A DNA stretch of 36,706 bases, from positions 1 through 36,706 of the forward strand of contig NZ_PVWK01000005.1 of NCBI RefSeq assembly GCF_003003795.1, given 5' to 3'. This document shows positions 9,013-19,200 of the stretch, piece by piece. Source of the stretch: Stenomitos frigidus ULC18. Its GTDB lineage: Bacteria > Cyanobacteriota > Cyanobacteriia > Leptolyngbyales > Leptolyngbyaceae. Every line of letters begins with the position of its first letter. Position 1 is the first letter of the stretch. The notes under the pieces are model-generated. The model saw nothing but the letters and a program-made list of their open reading frames with translations. It did not search any database and had not been told where the DNA came from. A program made the translations under genes and the position numbers.

Positions 9013-9274
9013 CGTTGACAACGATCCTTTGTTCTGGATGCTTGCTATTTTACTTATTGTAAGGTCAGCCGCGCGTCAGTTGTGAGAGAACGTGAGGAAC
9101 AGGAAGCAAGCAGAGAAGACGGCGCGATCGCAAACCGTGGCCGCTGCGAGATCACCGTTTCCCGGTCAGAGATATGTTAAGAAGAAGCCCGGTAGGTTAA
9201 GAAGACTCACGACAGGGCAACCTTAATTTACTAATACCGCTTTGACCAAATCCTATACCCCCATACGATTCACT

Positions 9275-10354
9275 ATGACGCAACGCAAACGAGCACTGAT
9301 CACGGGCATCACGGGTCAAGATGGCTCTTATCTAAGCGAACTCTTATTAGAAAAAGATTATGAAGTCCACGGTATTATCCGACGCACATCGACGTTTAAT
9401 ACCGATCGTATTGATCACATCTACGAAGATCCGCATGACCAGAAAGCGCGTCTGTTTTTGCATTATGGCGACCTGACGGATGGCACCACGCTGCGGCGTA
9501 TTCTCGAAGAGGTCAAGCCGACCGAAATTTATAATCTGGGTGCCCAATCCCACGTCCGTGTGAGCTTCGACTCGCCAGAGTACACGGTGGATGCAGTGGG
9601 CATGGGTACGCTGCGCCTCTTGGAAGCCATTCGAGATTATCAGCACCGTACAGGCATTCAAGTGCGCTTCTATCAGGCGGGATCGTCCGAAATGTATGGC
9701 AAGGTGCAGGAGATTCCGCAGCTTGAAACAACGCCCTTCTATCCCCGCAGCCCTTACGCCTGTGCGAAGGTGTATGCTCACTGGCAAACGGTGAACTACC
9801 GGGAGTCCTACGGCTTATTTGCAGCTAACGGGATTTTATTTAACCACGAGTCGCCACGACGAGGTGAGACCTTTGTCACGCGCAAAATTACCCGCGCGAT
9901 CGCCCGTATCATTGCCGGACAGCAGAAAAAACTCTACCTGGGCAACCTTGATGCTAAACGCGATTGGGGTTATGCCAAAGATTACGTCAAAGCGATGTGG
10001 CTCATGTTGCAGCAGGATGAACCCGATGATTATGTGGTTGCGACTGGTGAAACCCATGCGATTCATGAGTTTCTCGATATCGCCTTTGGGTATGTCAACT
10101 TGAACTGGCAGGACTATGTTGAGTTTGACGATCGCTACCTGCGCCCGGCCGAAGTAGAACTCTTGATCGGTGACTCGACCAAAGCACGTGAAAAACTTGG
10201 TTGGCAGCCTTCAGTTACGTTTGAGCAACTCGTCTTTTTGATGGTGGAAGCCGACCTGAAAGGTCTGGGTCTCGTCCCGTTGAATGGGCATGTACAACAA
10301 GCCGTTGACGATCATGCCACGCTTCGCCAAAGCGCCAGCAGTTTGAGAGCCTAA
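9275..10354 (+). CDS. gmd: GDP-mannose 4,6-dehydratase
   Basis: Converts GDP-D-mannose to GDP-4-keto-6-deoxy-D-mannose, the entry step to GDP-fucose, GDP-rhamnose and related sugars used in surface glycans. It is an extended short-chain dehydrogenase with the Rossmann motif GITGQDG (residues 11-17), the AGSSEMYG segment carrying the catalytic Ser/Glu (about 137-139), and the YxxxK pair Tyr161/Lys165 in [28 protein letters not shown] and [16 protein letters not shown] are diagnostic for GMD. The chosen ATG gives 359 residues; an in-frame TTG at 9242 would add 11 residues that do not look conserved. The usual partner, GDP-fucose synthase (fcl/wcaG), is not in this window. Confidence 0.97.
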   Translation: MTQRKRALITGITGQDGSYLSELLLEKDYEVHGIIRRTSTFNTDRIDHIYEDPHDQKARLFLHYGDLTDGTTLRRILEEVKPTEIYNLGAQSHVRVSFDSPEYTVDAVGMGTLRLLEAIRDYQHRTGIQVRFYQAGSSEMYGKVQEIPQLETTPFYPRSPYACAKVYAHWQTVNYRESYGLFAANGILFNHESPRRGETFVTRKITRAIARIIAGQQKKLYLGNLDAKRDWGYAKDYVKAMWLMLQQDEPDDYVVATGETHAIHEFLDIAFGYVNLNWQDYVEFDDRYLRPAEVELLIGDSTKAREKLGWQPSVTFEQLVFLMVEADLKGLGLVPLNGHVQQAVDDHATLRQSASSLRA

Positions 10355-10386
10355 AACCGATCGAGTCGATGGGTGCGTAGCTCGCT

Positions 10387-10437
10387 AAGGATCGTGGCTT
10401 AAATAACACCTACCCAGTTATTTAAGCCACGATCCTT
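10387..10437. terminator. 21-bp perfect inverted repeat, likely terminator between convergent genes
   Basis: Two perfectly complementary 21-base arms (10387-10407 and 10417-10437) around a 9-base loop, 33 bases after the gmd stop and 100 bases past the map stop. It lacks a T-tract, so it may be a bidirectional terminator, an mRNA 3' stabiliser, or a small palindromic mobile repeat. Confidence 0.6.
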
Positions 10438-10459
10438 AAGTATCTGATCAGTGCTTTGC

Positions 10460-10485
10460 TAGGGACGTTACATGTAACGTCCCTA
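10460..10485. repeat. 26-bp perfect palindrome, dispersed family
   Basis: A self-complementary sequence with core GGGACGTTACATGTAACGTC, flanked by TA-G/C-TA ends. Relatives with the same GTAGGG...CCCTAC ends occur at 21311-21330 and 27957-27982, which marks this as a dispersed palindromic repeat of the genome. Confidence 0.8.
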
Positions 10486-10537
10486 CCGACTCAGGCGACA
10501 GCTTTGAAATAATAACTCCACCGTCATCATGCCACTC

Positions 10538-11317
10538 TTATGAAATATCCTCTCCAGGATAGGGGGTGAGAATTTCTACCCCTGTTTCGGTGACTGCAAG
10601 CGTATGTTCGCACTGAGCTGAAAGTTTGCGATCGAGTGTCACAGCCGTCCATTTATCCGCAAGAACTTTCACTTCCCAGGTACCTTCATTGATCATCGGT
10701 TCAATGGTGAAAACCATGCCAGGACGCAGCCGTCGTCCTGTACCAGCTTTGCCATAATGGGGAATTTGAGGCGCAGTATGGAAGACTTTGCTGATGCCAT
10801 GCCCGACAAAATCCTGCACAACAGAAAAGCCGTGTGCTTCAGCGTACTCCTGAATGGCCGCACCGATGTCGCCAATTTTGGCACCGGGTTTCACCGCAGC
10901 AATGCCTCGGCGACGGCATTCATCCGTCACTTCAACGAGTTTGCGGGCGATCGGCGACGGCTCTCCGACAAAGAACATCCTGGAGGTATCGCCATGATAG
11001 CCATCTAAAATAACGGTGACATCGATATTAATGATGTCACCGTCTTTCAAAATTTGCTTGGCGTTAGGGATGCCGTGGCAAACGACCTCATTCACACTCG
11101 TGCAAATTGACTTGGGATAGCCTTTATAGCCAAGCGGTGCACTCTTTGCTCCATGAGCTTGAGTCCACTGTTCTGCTTCATCGTTGAGTTTGAGCGTACT
11201 AACACCAGGTTGCACCAGGGAGGAAAGGTGATGCAACAGTTTCGCAGCCAGGTGTCCCGCCTGACGCATTTTGTCGATCTCCCTTAGGGACAGGAGGGTA
11301 ATCACTTCACGTTCCAT
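10538..11317 (-). CDS. map: methionine aminopeptidase type I
   Basis: Removes the initiator methionine from new proteins in the cytosol using a two-metal centre. The 259-residue length is standard for type I. All five metal ligands are visible: Asp99 (INIDV), Asp110 (GYHGD), His173 (VGHGI), Glu206 (TIEP) and Glu237 (QCEHT). The substrate-site histidines are His81 (CHGIP) and His180. No N-terminal zinc-finger extension is present, as is usual for bacterial forms. The ATG at 11317 lies 11 bases after the stop of the pseudouridine synthase gene, so the two are probably cotranscribed. Confidence 0.98.
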   Translation of the reverse strand: MEREVITLLSLREIDKMRQAGHLAAKLLHHLSSLVQPGVSTLKLNDEAEQWTQAHGAKSAPLGYKGYPKSICTSVNEVVCHGIPNAKQILKDGDIINIDVTVILDGYHGDTSRMFFVGEPSPIARKLVEVTDECRRRGIAAVKPGAKIGDIGAAIQEYAEAHGFSVVQDFVGHGISKVFHTAPQIPHYGKAGTGRRLRPGMVFTIEPMINEGTWEVKVLADKWTAVTLDRKLSAQCEHTLAVTETGVEILTPYPGEDIS

Positions 11318-11328
11318 AGAGCTCTATT

Positions 11329-11919
11329 CTACCGACAAAGGTCTTGCAACGGGTGAAGTTCTGCTGCCGTAAGTTCACGCCATTCTCCTGGAGAAAGCCC
11401 CGTGAGACGGAGATGGGCGATCGCCACTCGCACCAGCCGCAGCGTAGGGAAAGCGACTGCGGCAGTCATCCGGCGTACCTGACGGTTGCGCCCCTCGGTG
11501 AGCGTTAACTCTAACCAGGCAGTGGGCACGGTTTTACGAAAGCGGATCGGTGGATCACGAGGCGGTAGCTTTGGCTCTTCGGGCAGTAACGTTACCGTTG
11601 CTGGGCGCGTTTTGGTGCCCTGAATGATGATTCCCTGCCGCAACTGCTTGAGTGCTGCCTCATCCGGTAGCCGTTCAACCTGTACCCAGTAGGTGCGCGG
11701 ATGCTGGAACTTGGGATCACTGAGGCGATGTTGCAGTGATCCGTGGTTGGTCAGGAGGAGAAGCCCCTCGCTATCGCGATCGAGCCGCCCTACAGGATAA
11801 ACCCCAGAAACTGGAATGTAGTCTTTGAGTGTGCGTCGTGACACGCCGTCAACATCCTCGTCAGTAAACTGACACAGGACATCGTAGGGCTTGTGAAACA
11901 AAAGATAACGGTAAGACAC
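11329..11919 (-). CDS. rRNA pseudouridine synthase, RsuA/RluE family
   Basis: Isomerises a specific uridine in ribosomal RNA to pseudouridine. At 196 residues it lacks the N-terminal S4 RNA-binding domain of RsuA/RluB/RluF and has the compact RluE architecture; E. coli RluE acts on 23S rRNA U2457, so a 23S target is likely here (inference). The catalytic Asp47 lies in [17 protein letters not shown]. The second family motif [10 protein letters not shown] is near residue 152. It begins with [13 protein letters not shown], typical of the family, after an ATG at 11919. First gene of a two-gene unit with map. Confidence 0.93.
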   Translation of the reverse strand: MSYRYLLFHKPYDVLCQFTDEDVDGVSRRTLKDYIPVSGVYPVGRLDRDSEGLLLLTNHGSLQHRLSDPKFQHPRTYWVQVERLPDEAALKQLRQGIIIQGTKTRPATVTLLPEEPKLPPRDPPIRFRKTVPTAWLELTLTEGRNRQVRRMTAAVAFPTLRLVRVAIAHLRLTGLSPGEWRELTAAELHPLQDLCR

Positions 11920-11931
11920 TTTCAGACGTTG

Positions 11932-12093
11932 TTAGTAGTTAGTTGTTAGCTTTTGGATGTTTGCCTGGGGTTAGTACATCACAAGTCAGGAGCCAGGAAT
12001 GCAAAAGGGTTACAAACAAAGCTCTCAGACTGATGTGTGTACTTCTATTTAGCCGCAAACTGCTGTGGCTAAGCACTAACAACTAACAACTAA
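11932..12093. repeat. inverted heptamer-repeat arms between rluE-like gene and surface operon
   Basis: Left arm 11932-11949 and right arm 12076-12093 are 18-base inverted copies with one mismatch, enclosing ~126 bases. The right arm is a tandem array of CTAACAA (three copies). Transcripts of the surface operon would run into it 11 bases after the last stop, so it may shape the mRNA 3' end. Confidence 0.65.
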
Positions 12094-12103
12094 CAACCAA
12101 CCA

Positions 12104-13915
12104 CTAATTGACTCTGACCCGGAAACGCACTAAACCAAAGTTACTGCCTGCCGCGTTAGAAATATCGCCCAGATCAAAGATCACCGTGCCATTTTGGTTA
12201 TTGGCATCGGGGCAGGTATTCCCTACTGGCAGCGGTGCGAGTGGGGCAAACACGGTGCCGCCAGTGGCGATCGCACCATTGTTGCGCCGCACCTGGGTTG
12301 TATTGTTAGTCAAGGCGGTGCCTGAAGGAATGGGGTCACAAATACTGACACCGATCGCTGACCCGGTTCCATCCGAAAGATAGTAAACCGTGTACTCGAC
12401 ATCATCACCGCTCTGTAGTTTCGTCGTGACGGGATCAAGGTTGATCTGACCGATCGGCGCACCACCTGGTTGCAGTTGGGCAAACCCAGCGGCGTTATCG
12501 TCATCACCGACACCATCGACAAACACACCAAAGTTGACACCACCCAGTTGTGTCCCATTGCGAATGACGTTGGTAATCCGCTTGACCAAACGGAACGCAC
12601 CAGAACCACCACCAGCAGTCGGTCTTAGAGAAACAGTCGTTGGCACATTGTTGTTGGTAGGGTCGCCGTTGTTGTCAGGATCAGCATTAGCGCCATCATT
12701 AGATTGGTCGCTGACGGGTGATCCGCCCCGGCTCGCTGCCGTTGCCGTTGTTGTGTTGTTGAAGGGGCCAAAGCCATTGGCTCCTGTACCGGGCGTAATA
12801 TTGACGTTAAAGGTAATGGTAGCCGTTGTTCCGGATGGTAATGTGTCGGTGCCTTGCAGCAGGTTTTGGTTTGTGCCGCCGTTAAAACCTGTGTTGACAG
12901 CCAACGTTGGGCTTTGAATCCCACTGACTGAATTGAGCGTTGCCGCCGCAAAGGTTTGTGCCAGATTGTCAGTCAATTGAAGGTTTAAGAGGTCGAACTG
13001 AGTGTTGCTTGCAGGGGCAAAGTTGCGAACACGCAAAGTGTAAGGAATGGTGTAAGTGCCGTCCGCGTTTTGGACGGGCGTACCTGCCTGCTTGGCAACG
13101 CCCAGAATAGGGATGCATTCCTTGAAACCGATCGCCGTTAGCCCAAAGTCATCCCCAATTACTGTATTTGCTTGATCCTGAATCCGTAACTCTAAGGTCG
13201 TTTGCCCTGGAAGTGTTCTGAATGAACCTTGAACGCGTATCCATTGCTGACGAGTGGCAACAGCGTTACCGTTCAGCGTTGGCACAAATGCGCCGATAGG
13301 GCCGCCGGGGGGGCCCGCTAAAAAGCGAATGATCGGGGGGGCACCGGGAGCGTTTGGAGCAAGCAGGTTATAGAAATAAGCCGTGAAGTTATAGCTGGCG
13401 TTCGGGCGTAAGCCGACGACTACTTGGCTCCAAATAACAGGGTCTGGAAAGGCTGATTGCGCGACAAGCGGATTAGATACTGCTGCATTTGGGTTTGAAT
13501 ACAGGTAAGTATTTGAGGCTGCTACTGCATTCGAGGCATCGCCGGGGAAGGGTTGACCAATAACAATACCGCCCAAGTAGTTAATGGCACCTGTCTGAAT
13601 GGAAAGACCACCCAATGCGTTAAAACCGTTGGCACCATTATCATCTGGATAGATACCATCCCCCCGATACGGTACAGCAGCGGTAAAGCCTGCTGGATTA
13701 CCTTGTAAGAGAGTGCCATTGACCACAGCACCTGGAGGTGTAGAAAAATTACCATTAGTAACAAAATTTGTTGCCCCTTCACGGGTACCCGCAGGGCATC
13801 CAGTAAAGCCATCAAAAATTTGAGCTTGGGCTGGTAATGGCGGCAGTAGAGTCTGCGTGCTAACAAGCAGACTCACAGATGAGAGGGCGAAAAAGCTTTT
13901 TAAGGGACGGTTCAT
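12104..13915 (-). CDS. exported DUF11-domain surface protein with N-terminal jelly-roll-like module
   Basis: Last gene of the envelope operon. The predicted signal peptide covers about residues 1-31 (hydrophobic core FFALSSVSLLVSTQTLL, cleavage near AQA). Residues ~45-265 begin TNFVTNGNFSTP and end VIGDDFGLTAIGF, a pattern typical of carbohydrate-binding-like jelly rolls. Residues ~270-430 form a DUF11-like beta-sandwich (YTIPYTLRVRNFAP...), with an Asn/Asp-rich loop (DPDNNGDPTNNN) that could bind calcium. A second sandwich (~440-600) has the DVEYTVYYLSDGTG and CDPIPSGTAL features of DUF11. ATG at 13915 follows a GAGG site; an upstream TTG is less likely. No C-terminal anchor is seen. The role is probably structural or adhesive (inference). 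Confidence 0.85.
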   Translation of the reverse strand: MNRPLKSFFALSSVSLLVSTQTLLPPLPAQAQIFDGFTGCPAGTREGATNFVTNGNFSTPPGAVVNGTLLQGNPAGFTAAVPYRGDGIYPDDNGANGFNALGGLSIQTGAINYLGGIVIGQPFPGDASNAVAASNTYLYSNPNAAVSNPLVAQSAFPDPVIWSQVVVGLRPNASYNFTAYFYNLLAPNAPGAPPIIRFLAGPPGGPIGAFVPTLNGNAVATRQQWIRVQGSFRTLPGQTTLELRIQDQANTVIGDDFGLTAIGFKECIPILGVAKQAGTPVQNADGTYTIPYTLRVRNFAPASNTQFDLLNLQLTDNLAQTFAAATLNSVSGIQSPTLAVNTGFNGGTNQNLLQGTDTLPSGTTATITFNVNITPGTGANGFGPFNNTTTATAASRGGSPVSDQSNDGANADPDNNGDPTNNNVPTTVSLRPTAGGGSGAFRLVKRITNVIRNGTQLGGVNFGVFVDGVGDDDNAAGFAQLQPGGAPIGQINLDPVTTKLQSGDDVEYTVYYLSDGTGSAIGVSICDPIPSGTALTNNTTQVRRNNGAIATGGTVFAPLAPLPVGNTCPDANNQNGTVIFDLGDISNAAGSNFGLVRFRVRVN

Positions 13916-13971
13916 CAATCCTCACACGGGGTCAGGGGAAACAATGTAAGCGAGACGGGCACGATCGCAAT

Positions 13972-16206
13972 TCATGGTTCGATCTGTAAATCTTGTTCCT
14001 GGATAATCACTTCGATGTCTCTGGCGTCACGGTAAATGAATTCGGCACGCCGATCGCGCGCATAATCAATGCGTGTCTTGCCAGGAGAAATGGGTTGGCG
14101 CTCACCCAGAGATCGAATCGTCATCCGCTCTGGTGCAATGCCTCGACGTAGCAGGTAGTTACGAGCTGCGATCGCTCGATTTTTACCTAGCTGCAGGTTA
14201 TAAGCATCGCTGGCACGAGGGTCGGTATGGCCTTCAATGTTCACGAGAATATAGGGATTCTCGACGAGCACCTGAGCAATGCGATCGAGCACCTTCGCCG
14301 TAGCCGCACTAATGTTGAACTGATCCAGCGCAAAGTGAATATTTTTGGGTACCGTCAAGCGCACGACTTTGGGCGGTGGTTCTGGTGCGGGTGGCTGTTG
14401 CGCAACAGGCGTCGTACAACGGGGGGGAGAGGTGGGAGGCTGGGGAGAGGTGGGAGCCGGGGAGGCAGAAGGATCGAGCGATCGCACGAGCGCGATTCGC
14501 GCGGGCTCAGAGGTGCCATAGCGTGCATCGGTCGCGATTGCGCTAATCTGCGCATCAGGAGAAGCCGCTATCGTGGTGCTAAAGTTACCCTTTGCGTCGG
14601 TTTCGGTGGTGGCGATCGGTTCACTTAGAGGCCCGTAGCCGTCGTCTTTACCGGAAACTTGATAAAGCTCAATTTTGGAGCCGGGATCTGCCTTTCCAGA
14701 GATCTGCACCGATGGCTTCGCTGTCTCTGCGTTCAAGATGAAGAACTCTTTACTGGCAAACTGTGGGGCATCGATCGCGTCATTTCCAGTTTCCTTACGA
14801 CGATTCGGCGTATCGCGCAGCGGATTGGCACCATCGCCCCGTTGATACGCATACACATCCGTCCCCGAGTCGACCACGGGATCGGCATAACCAAATGCGC
14901 CTGTACCTTGCTGCGTGACCAGGTCAATGCTTAATCCTTCCAGGTTAGAGAAGCGATTGGTTTCAATCTGGTTCTGGCGACTGGCAGGATAGGCTGCCAC
15001 CACGATACCGGGGCCAGCTTGATAGCGAATCTGATTACCCGTTACCTGATGGTTGCTGCCCATCAGATAGACGGCTGCTCGCCGCAAACGCCTGCCGTTA
15101 TAGATGATCTGGTTATCCTTCACCTGCACCGCGCCACTGGGCTTGAACAAGTAAACGCCACTACCGTCGTTGGCACAGATCAGATTGCCCGTAATCTGGG
15201 ACTGATCAACCGCACCTTCTAGCCGAATGGCATCTGGCATCCCTGCCACACCGTTGCCCGTAATCACGTTCTCGCTAACTTGCAGGTTGGTTGCTTTGAC
15301 TGAGGTAATAATGGCGCTACCGTCATGGTCAGCGATCCAGTTACGACGAATGGTGGTGCCCACACTATCGAAGACAGAGACACCAAACGCAGAGCGGGGA
15401 GAGTTTTGAGTGGGTGCCGACGGTTGACCGCTGACCGCTGCTTGCTGACTCGTTGGTGAAAGACCCAACCAATTATTCTCAATTACCACATTCTGCGCAG
15501 GCATGTCGTCTTTGTAATACGGTGCAAAGTTAGCAGGCGTGGGGCGCTTGCTGATATCAGGTGGTGGCAACCGATGGGTAATGAAGATGTCAGCAGGGGG
15601 CGTGCTGGCTGTCTCTTGATGCGTTGATGTAAACCCATAGAGACTGAGCCCGCGAATGACGATGCCATCGGCGGCAACGGTCAACCCACGGAACACTTCT
15701 TTGCCTTCCGCAGGCGCGATTGCCACGACTGGCACAGGCATGGGCAGCTCATTAATGGCCGATATCGCTGCCTGATAGCCCGGCTGTGTCGTACCGTCGA
15801 TCACCAAACCGGGACGCTGGAGTGCAGGCAGCACGTCTACCAGTCGAATGGTGGTTTGTCCCTCTGGCAATTTGAAGGCAATTTGCGACGGGGTATCACC
15901 AGTCAGTGATTCCACCTGCGCTTGTTCGGCGGTCGAAAGCTTGTCCAATGGCAAGATGCCGTTGACGATCGCGATCGCCTCTCGTAGCGTCAGCGCCTGA
16001 TCTGCCTGCACCGCTCCATCCTGGTTACTGTTCACCGTTACGCGTACGGATGGCACCACCGGAGCTTGTGCCAGAGCCGGACTGCTTGAAGCCGCGATCA
16101 AAAACGCAGATAGTACGAGTGCTCGGTGCCCTCCTGACGCCTGACTTCTGAACGCTGACGTCTGCTCCCTCATGTTACTCATGCCATCCTGATGCTGTTT
16201 GCTCAT
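13972..16206 (-). CDS. exported parallel beta-helix protein fused to OmpA peptidoglycan-binding domain
   Basis: 744 residues. A signal peptide after an unusually long N-region ends near residue 47 (SSPALAQA). Residues ~55-155 resemble the lead-in of secreted beta-helix proteins (LTLREAIAIVNG, VIDGTTQPGY). About 160-440 is a right-handed parallel beta-helix with NosD-like rungs (IRGLSLYGF, VVIENNWLGL, VTGNQIRY). About 497-575 is an Ig-like sandwich (VQISGKADPGSKIELYQV). A Pro-rich linker (~580-613) leads to an OmpA/MotB domain (614-744), with the peptidoglycan-contact Asp662 in GHTD and Arg677 in GKNRA. So the helix is likely held to the cell wall from the periplasm. ATG overlaps the stop of the upstream barrel gene by four bases (ATGA), indicating coupling. 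Confidence 0.88.
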   Translation of the reverse strand: MSKQHQDGMSNMREQTSAFRSQASGGHRALVLSAFLIAASSSPALAQAPVVPSVRVTVNSNQDGAVQADQALTLREAIAIVNGILPLDKLSTAEQAQVESLTGDTPSQIAFKLPEGQTTIRLVDVLPALQRPGLVIDGTTQPGYQAAISAINELPMPVPVVAIAPAEGKEVFRGLTVAADGIVIRGLSLYGFTSTHQETASTPPADIFITHRLPPPDISKRPTPANFAPYYKDDMPAQNVVIENNWLGLSPTSQQAAVSGQPSAPTQNSPRSAFGVSVFDSVGTTIRRNWIADHDGSAIITSVKATNLQVSENVITGNGVAGMPDAIRLEGAVDQSQITGNLICANDGSGVYLFKPSGAVQVKDNQIIYNGRRLRRAAVYLMGSNHQVTGNQIRYQAGPGIVVAAYPASRQNQIETNRFSNLEGLSIDLVTQQGTGAFGYADPVVDSGTDVYAYQRGDGANPLRDTPNRRKETGNDAIDAPQFASKEFFILNAETAKPSVQISGKADPGSKIELYQVSGKDDGYGPLSEPIATTETDAKGNFSTTIAASPDAQISAIATDARYGTSEPARIALVRSLDPSASPAPTSPQPPTSPPRCTTPVAQQPPAPEPPPKVVRLTVPKNIHFALDQFNISAATAKVLDRIAQVLVENPYILVNIEGHTDPRASDAYNLQLGKNRAIAARNYLLRRGIAPERMTIRSLGERQPISPGKTRIDYARDRRAEFIYRDARDIEVIIQEQDLQIEP

Positions 16207-19200
16207 TTCCCTTGCCCTCCATCGACGGCAGGCGTTGCTTCTGGAGACACCGAAGCATCTGCGACAGGTTTGATCACCGACTCCTGTTGTTGTGGTGGCG
16301 CGACGTTGCGTTTGAAACCGAAGATATCGGAGAGTTGATCCAACTTCAGACTCAAGCCCACAAAGAAACCGCCTCGATCGCGATCGCCAAAGTCTCGATC
16401 CTGGGCATCGCCAAAGCTATAGCCTGCTGCTACCCGCAAATTGGGCGTGACATAGTAACCAACTTCGGCGACAAAACCGACCTCCTGGTAGCCGCTGTCG
16501 GGTTGCCCGATCCAGCGGACTTCGCCCGCTACATCCCAGCGATAGCCCAGCCGATAGCTCGTGCGAAGCTGTGCCAGGGTGATGGAATTGGTGCCCAGCA
16601 GATCTTTTGCGACGTAAGATTTGGTGCTTCGTAACGCAAATTTGCCATAAAACTCCCAGCGGTAGTTGGGTGCGTAGATGGCTTCTAACGCAAACAGATT
16701 CACCGTGGAACCCGTACCGCTACTAAACAGCAGGGTATCGGGAATATAGGAGGGATTCTGGCGATATTCGTAGCGGAACAGCGCGTTGAACTTATCGCTG
16801 CTGGGGTCACGATAGGCAAGACCCACCTTGAGGTTAATCGTGTCGCCCAACCCGGCATTGGTCAGCAGTTGGTTAGCGAAATTGCCCTGATCGTAACGAG
16901 CCAGTGCCGTTAACGCTGGCGATAATTTACCGGCAGCGCCACCGGAAATAACCATGTTATCGCCCGCTTTAGACGAGCGGTATTCAAAGCGTCCGGTTGC
17001 TTTAAAGTTGGGGTTATCCAAATATTCCAACCCGACGCTGTAGCTGTCACCGCCTGTGATGCCTAGAGAGGCGGCGCTTTGACCGACAGCAACGGGCTGC
17101 GCGAACTGCTGCCCTGCTGTTGTGTAGGCGAAAATATCACCGAAGATGCGTTCGTAGCCAAGGGTCGCTCGTAAGCCCGGGGCGATTTTGATCCGGTGGT
17201 TGAGGCCGATCGCGCCCTGATTTGTCAGCCCATTGCCGCCCGTTAAGATCGAATAGCGTCCGGTGAAAGAGGTATTTTCCGTCAAGCGCTGATCGACGAT
17301 CGTATCCAGGCTGGTAATGGAGTTCGTACGATAGAGACTCGTCTCGCTGAGAAACTGCTGCGCCAGCCGCAACGTGACCCCTTGCATCACGGCCCAATCG
17401 AGTGCCACTGTGGTTCGATTAGGATACAGCGGATCGGGGGTCGCAATGTTGGTCTCGTTCTGAGCGCGGAACAGGAGTGTTCTTGCCAGCGGTAGGTTCA
17501 GACGCGACACCAACTGGCTGCTGCCTTTCGCTAGCAGACCTGGATCGATGCGATCGTCACGAGTGCGATTCACAAAGTCAAAGCCGAGTTCGGCAGTGCC
17601 TAGCTTTTGCAACACGCCCACTCGAATAGTGGTCAGGCTGTTGTCCACTCGCGTTCCCGGAATGGGGTCTCGCGTCGGATTAAACAGGTCAGTCAACCCT
17701 GTCGAGGCCACCGAGGTGATACCGCGAACCGCCGAGGCGATGCCAAAGTTGATCTCGCGATCGACCTGAAACAGTAGGCTTGTCGTCGGTGTGACCTTCG
17801 CGGATACTTCAGCCCCGTAGTTGGTTTGCCCCGGCGCAAAGCTGAAGGTGGCATTGTTCGCAAAGTTCTCTTCAACGGAGCGGTAGTATGCCCGCGCCAG
17901 AATACCTGTCGCAAGTTTGCCGTTCAGTTCAAGGCGATACGCATTGCCTCGGATGGTGTTGCGGAAGACGGAATCGTTGGTCGATCGCGCATATTCCGCA
18001 ATAATCTTGGTGTCTTTGCCCAGTGGAATCAGGGCATCCAACCCAAACAGGGCAAAGGTGCTGCCACCCTGGTCTTCATTCAGGTAGCTGGCAGCTGCCC
18101 AGCTTTCAAGTCCTGGTGTACGCGCAAAGTTATACTGCACCCGTCCGGCGTAAAGGCTGGTGTCCTTACCTGTGCCTTCGTACTGATAGGTGATGACAAT
18201 GCGGCGCACCAGCGTACGCCCAAACAAGTCGAATTCAGTTGCCTGAACGGGGCGACGGAATAAGAGTGAGCCACGATCGTAGTCAAATTCGTAGTCTTGC
18301 CCCTGGAACAGTTGTTTGCGCTCGACCAGCGTACCCGGACGGCCCAATTCCTCTGTTTCCAAATACACCAGCTCACTGCCCGACTTCACCAACCGTCGCG
18401 ACAGGAAATAGTAGCCGCTAGTACCGTTCGGGGCGATCGTGTCACGCTGGAAGCCTTCCAAATTGTTGGCGTAGAAGCCTGTAATTTGGAAATTGCCCAG
18501 GTTGTAATTGCCCTTAAAGCCATGCAGTTGGCGATTAGTTGCCGTGTAGTACTGCGACGCGGTAGCCAACTCTGGCGTACTGTAATCGCCCCACATGAAG
18601 AAGTCCGATCCGGCTCCAGGCACCTTAGACGTGCGCTCCAGCTTGAGATACACACTATCGATGGAGGGAGTCAGATAATCCGTCGTGGAACTATCGCCAT
18701 AAACCGGATAGACCTGATCACACGCCTGCGTGTCACGAAACAGGCTGGTCGTGCCATCGCACTTCTGGTTGAGCGGACGCTGGGTATTTAATGAGCCTGT
18801 AAACAGCCATTCACCAATCCGTCCCGTGGCAAAGGCCGCTGCACCAAAGTCAAACCGGGGTGACCCATCGTTAATGCGATCGAGGCTGAGAAAATCTCGG
18901 AAACTGCCGTAATAATCGGTTCCGGGTGCCCCTAGCCGCAGGTTGACTGAGCCCGACATAATGAACGGGCGCAAATTGGTAATAAACTCAACCTGCGTGT
19001 AAGCCTCTAGCTCTGGCAGTTGAGGCGAAATGCCTGCTAATGGTGCCAGGGGTGCGGGAGTCAGTACCGACTCAGAGCGCGATCGACCATCATTGGCTTT
19101 TTGGATGGGCGGTAGTGGTCGATTTGGGTCGCCCGATGAGGCTGGTTTTGCCTCGCGCAAATCAACGGAGGCACGAATGCGAACTTTTTGCGGTGCCAGA

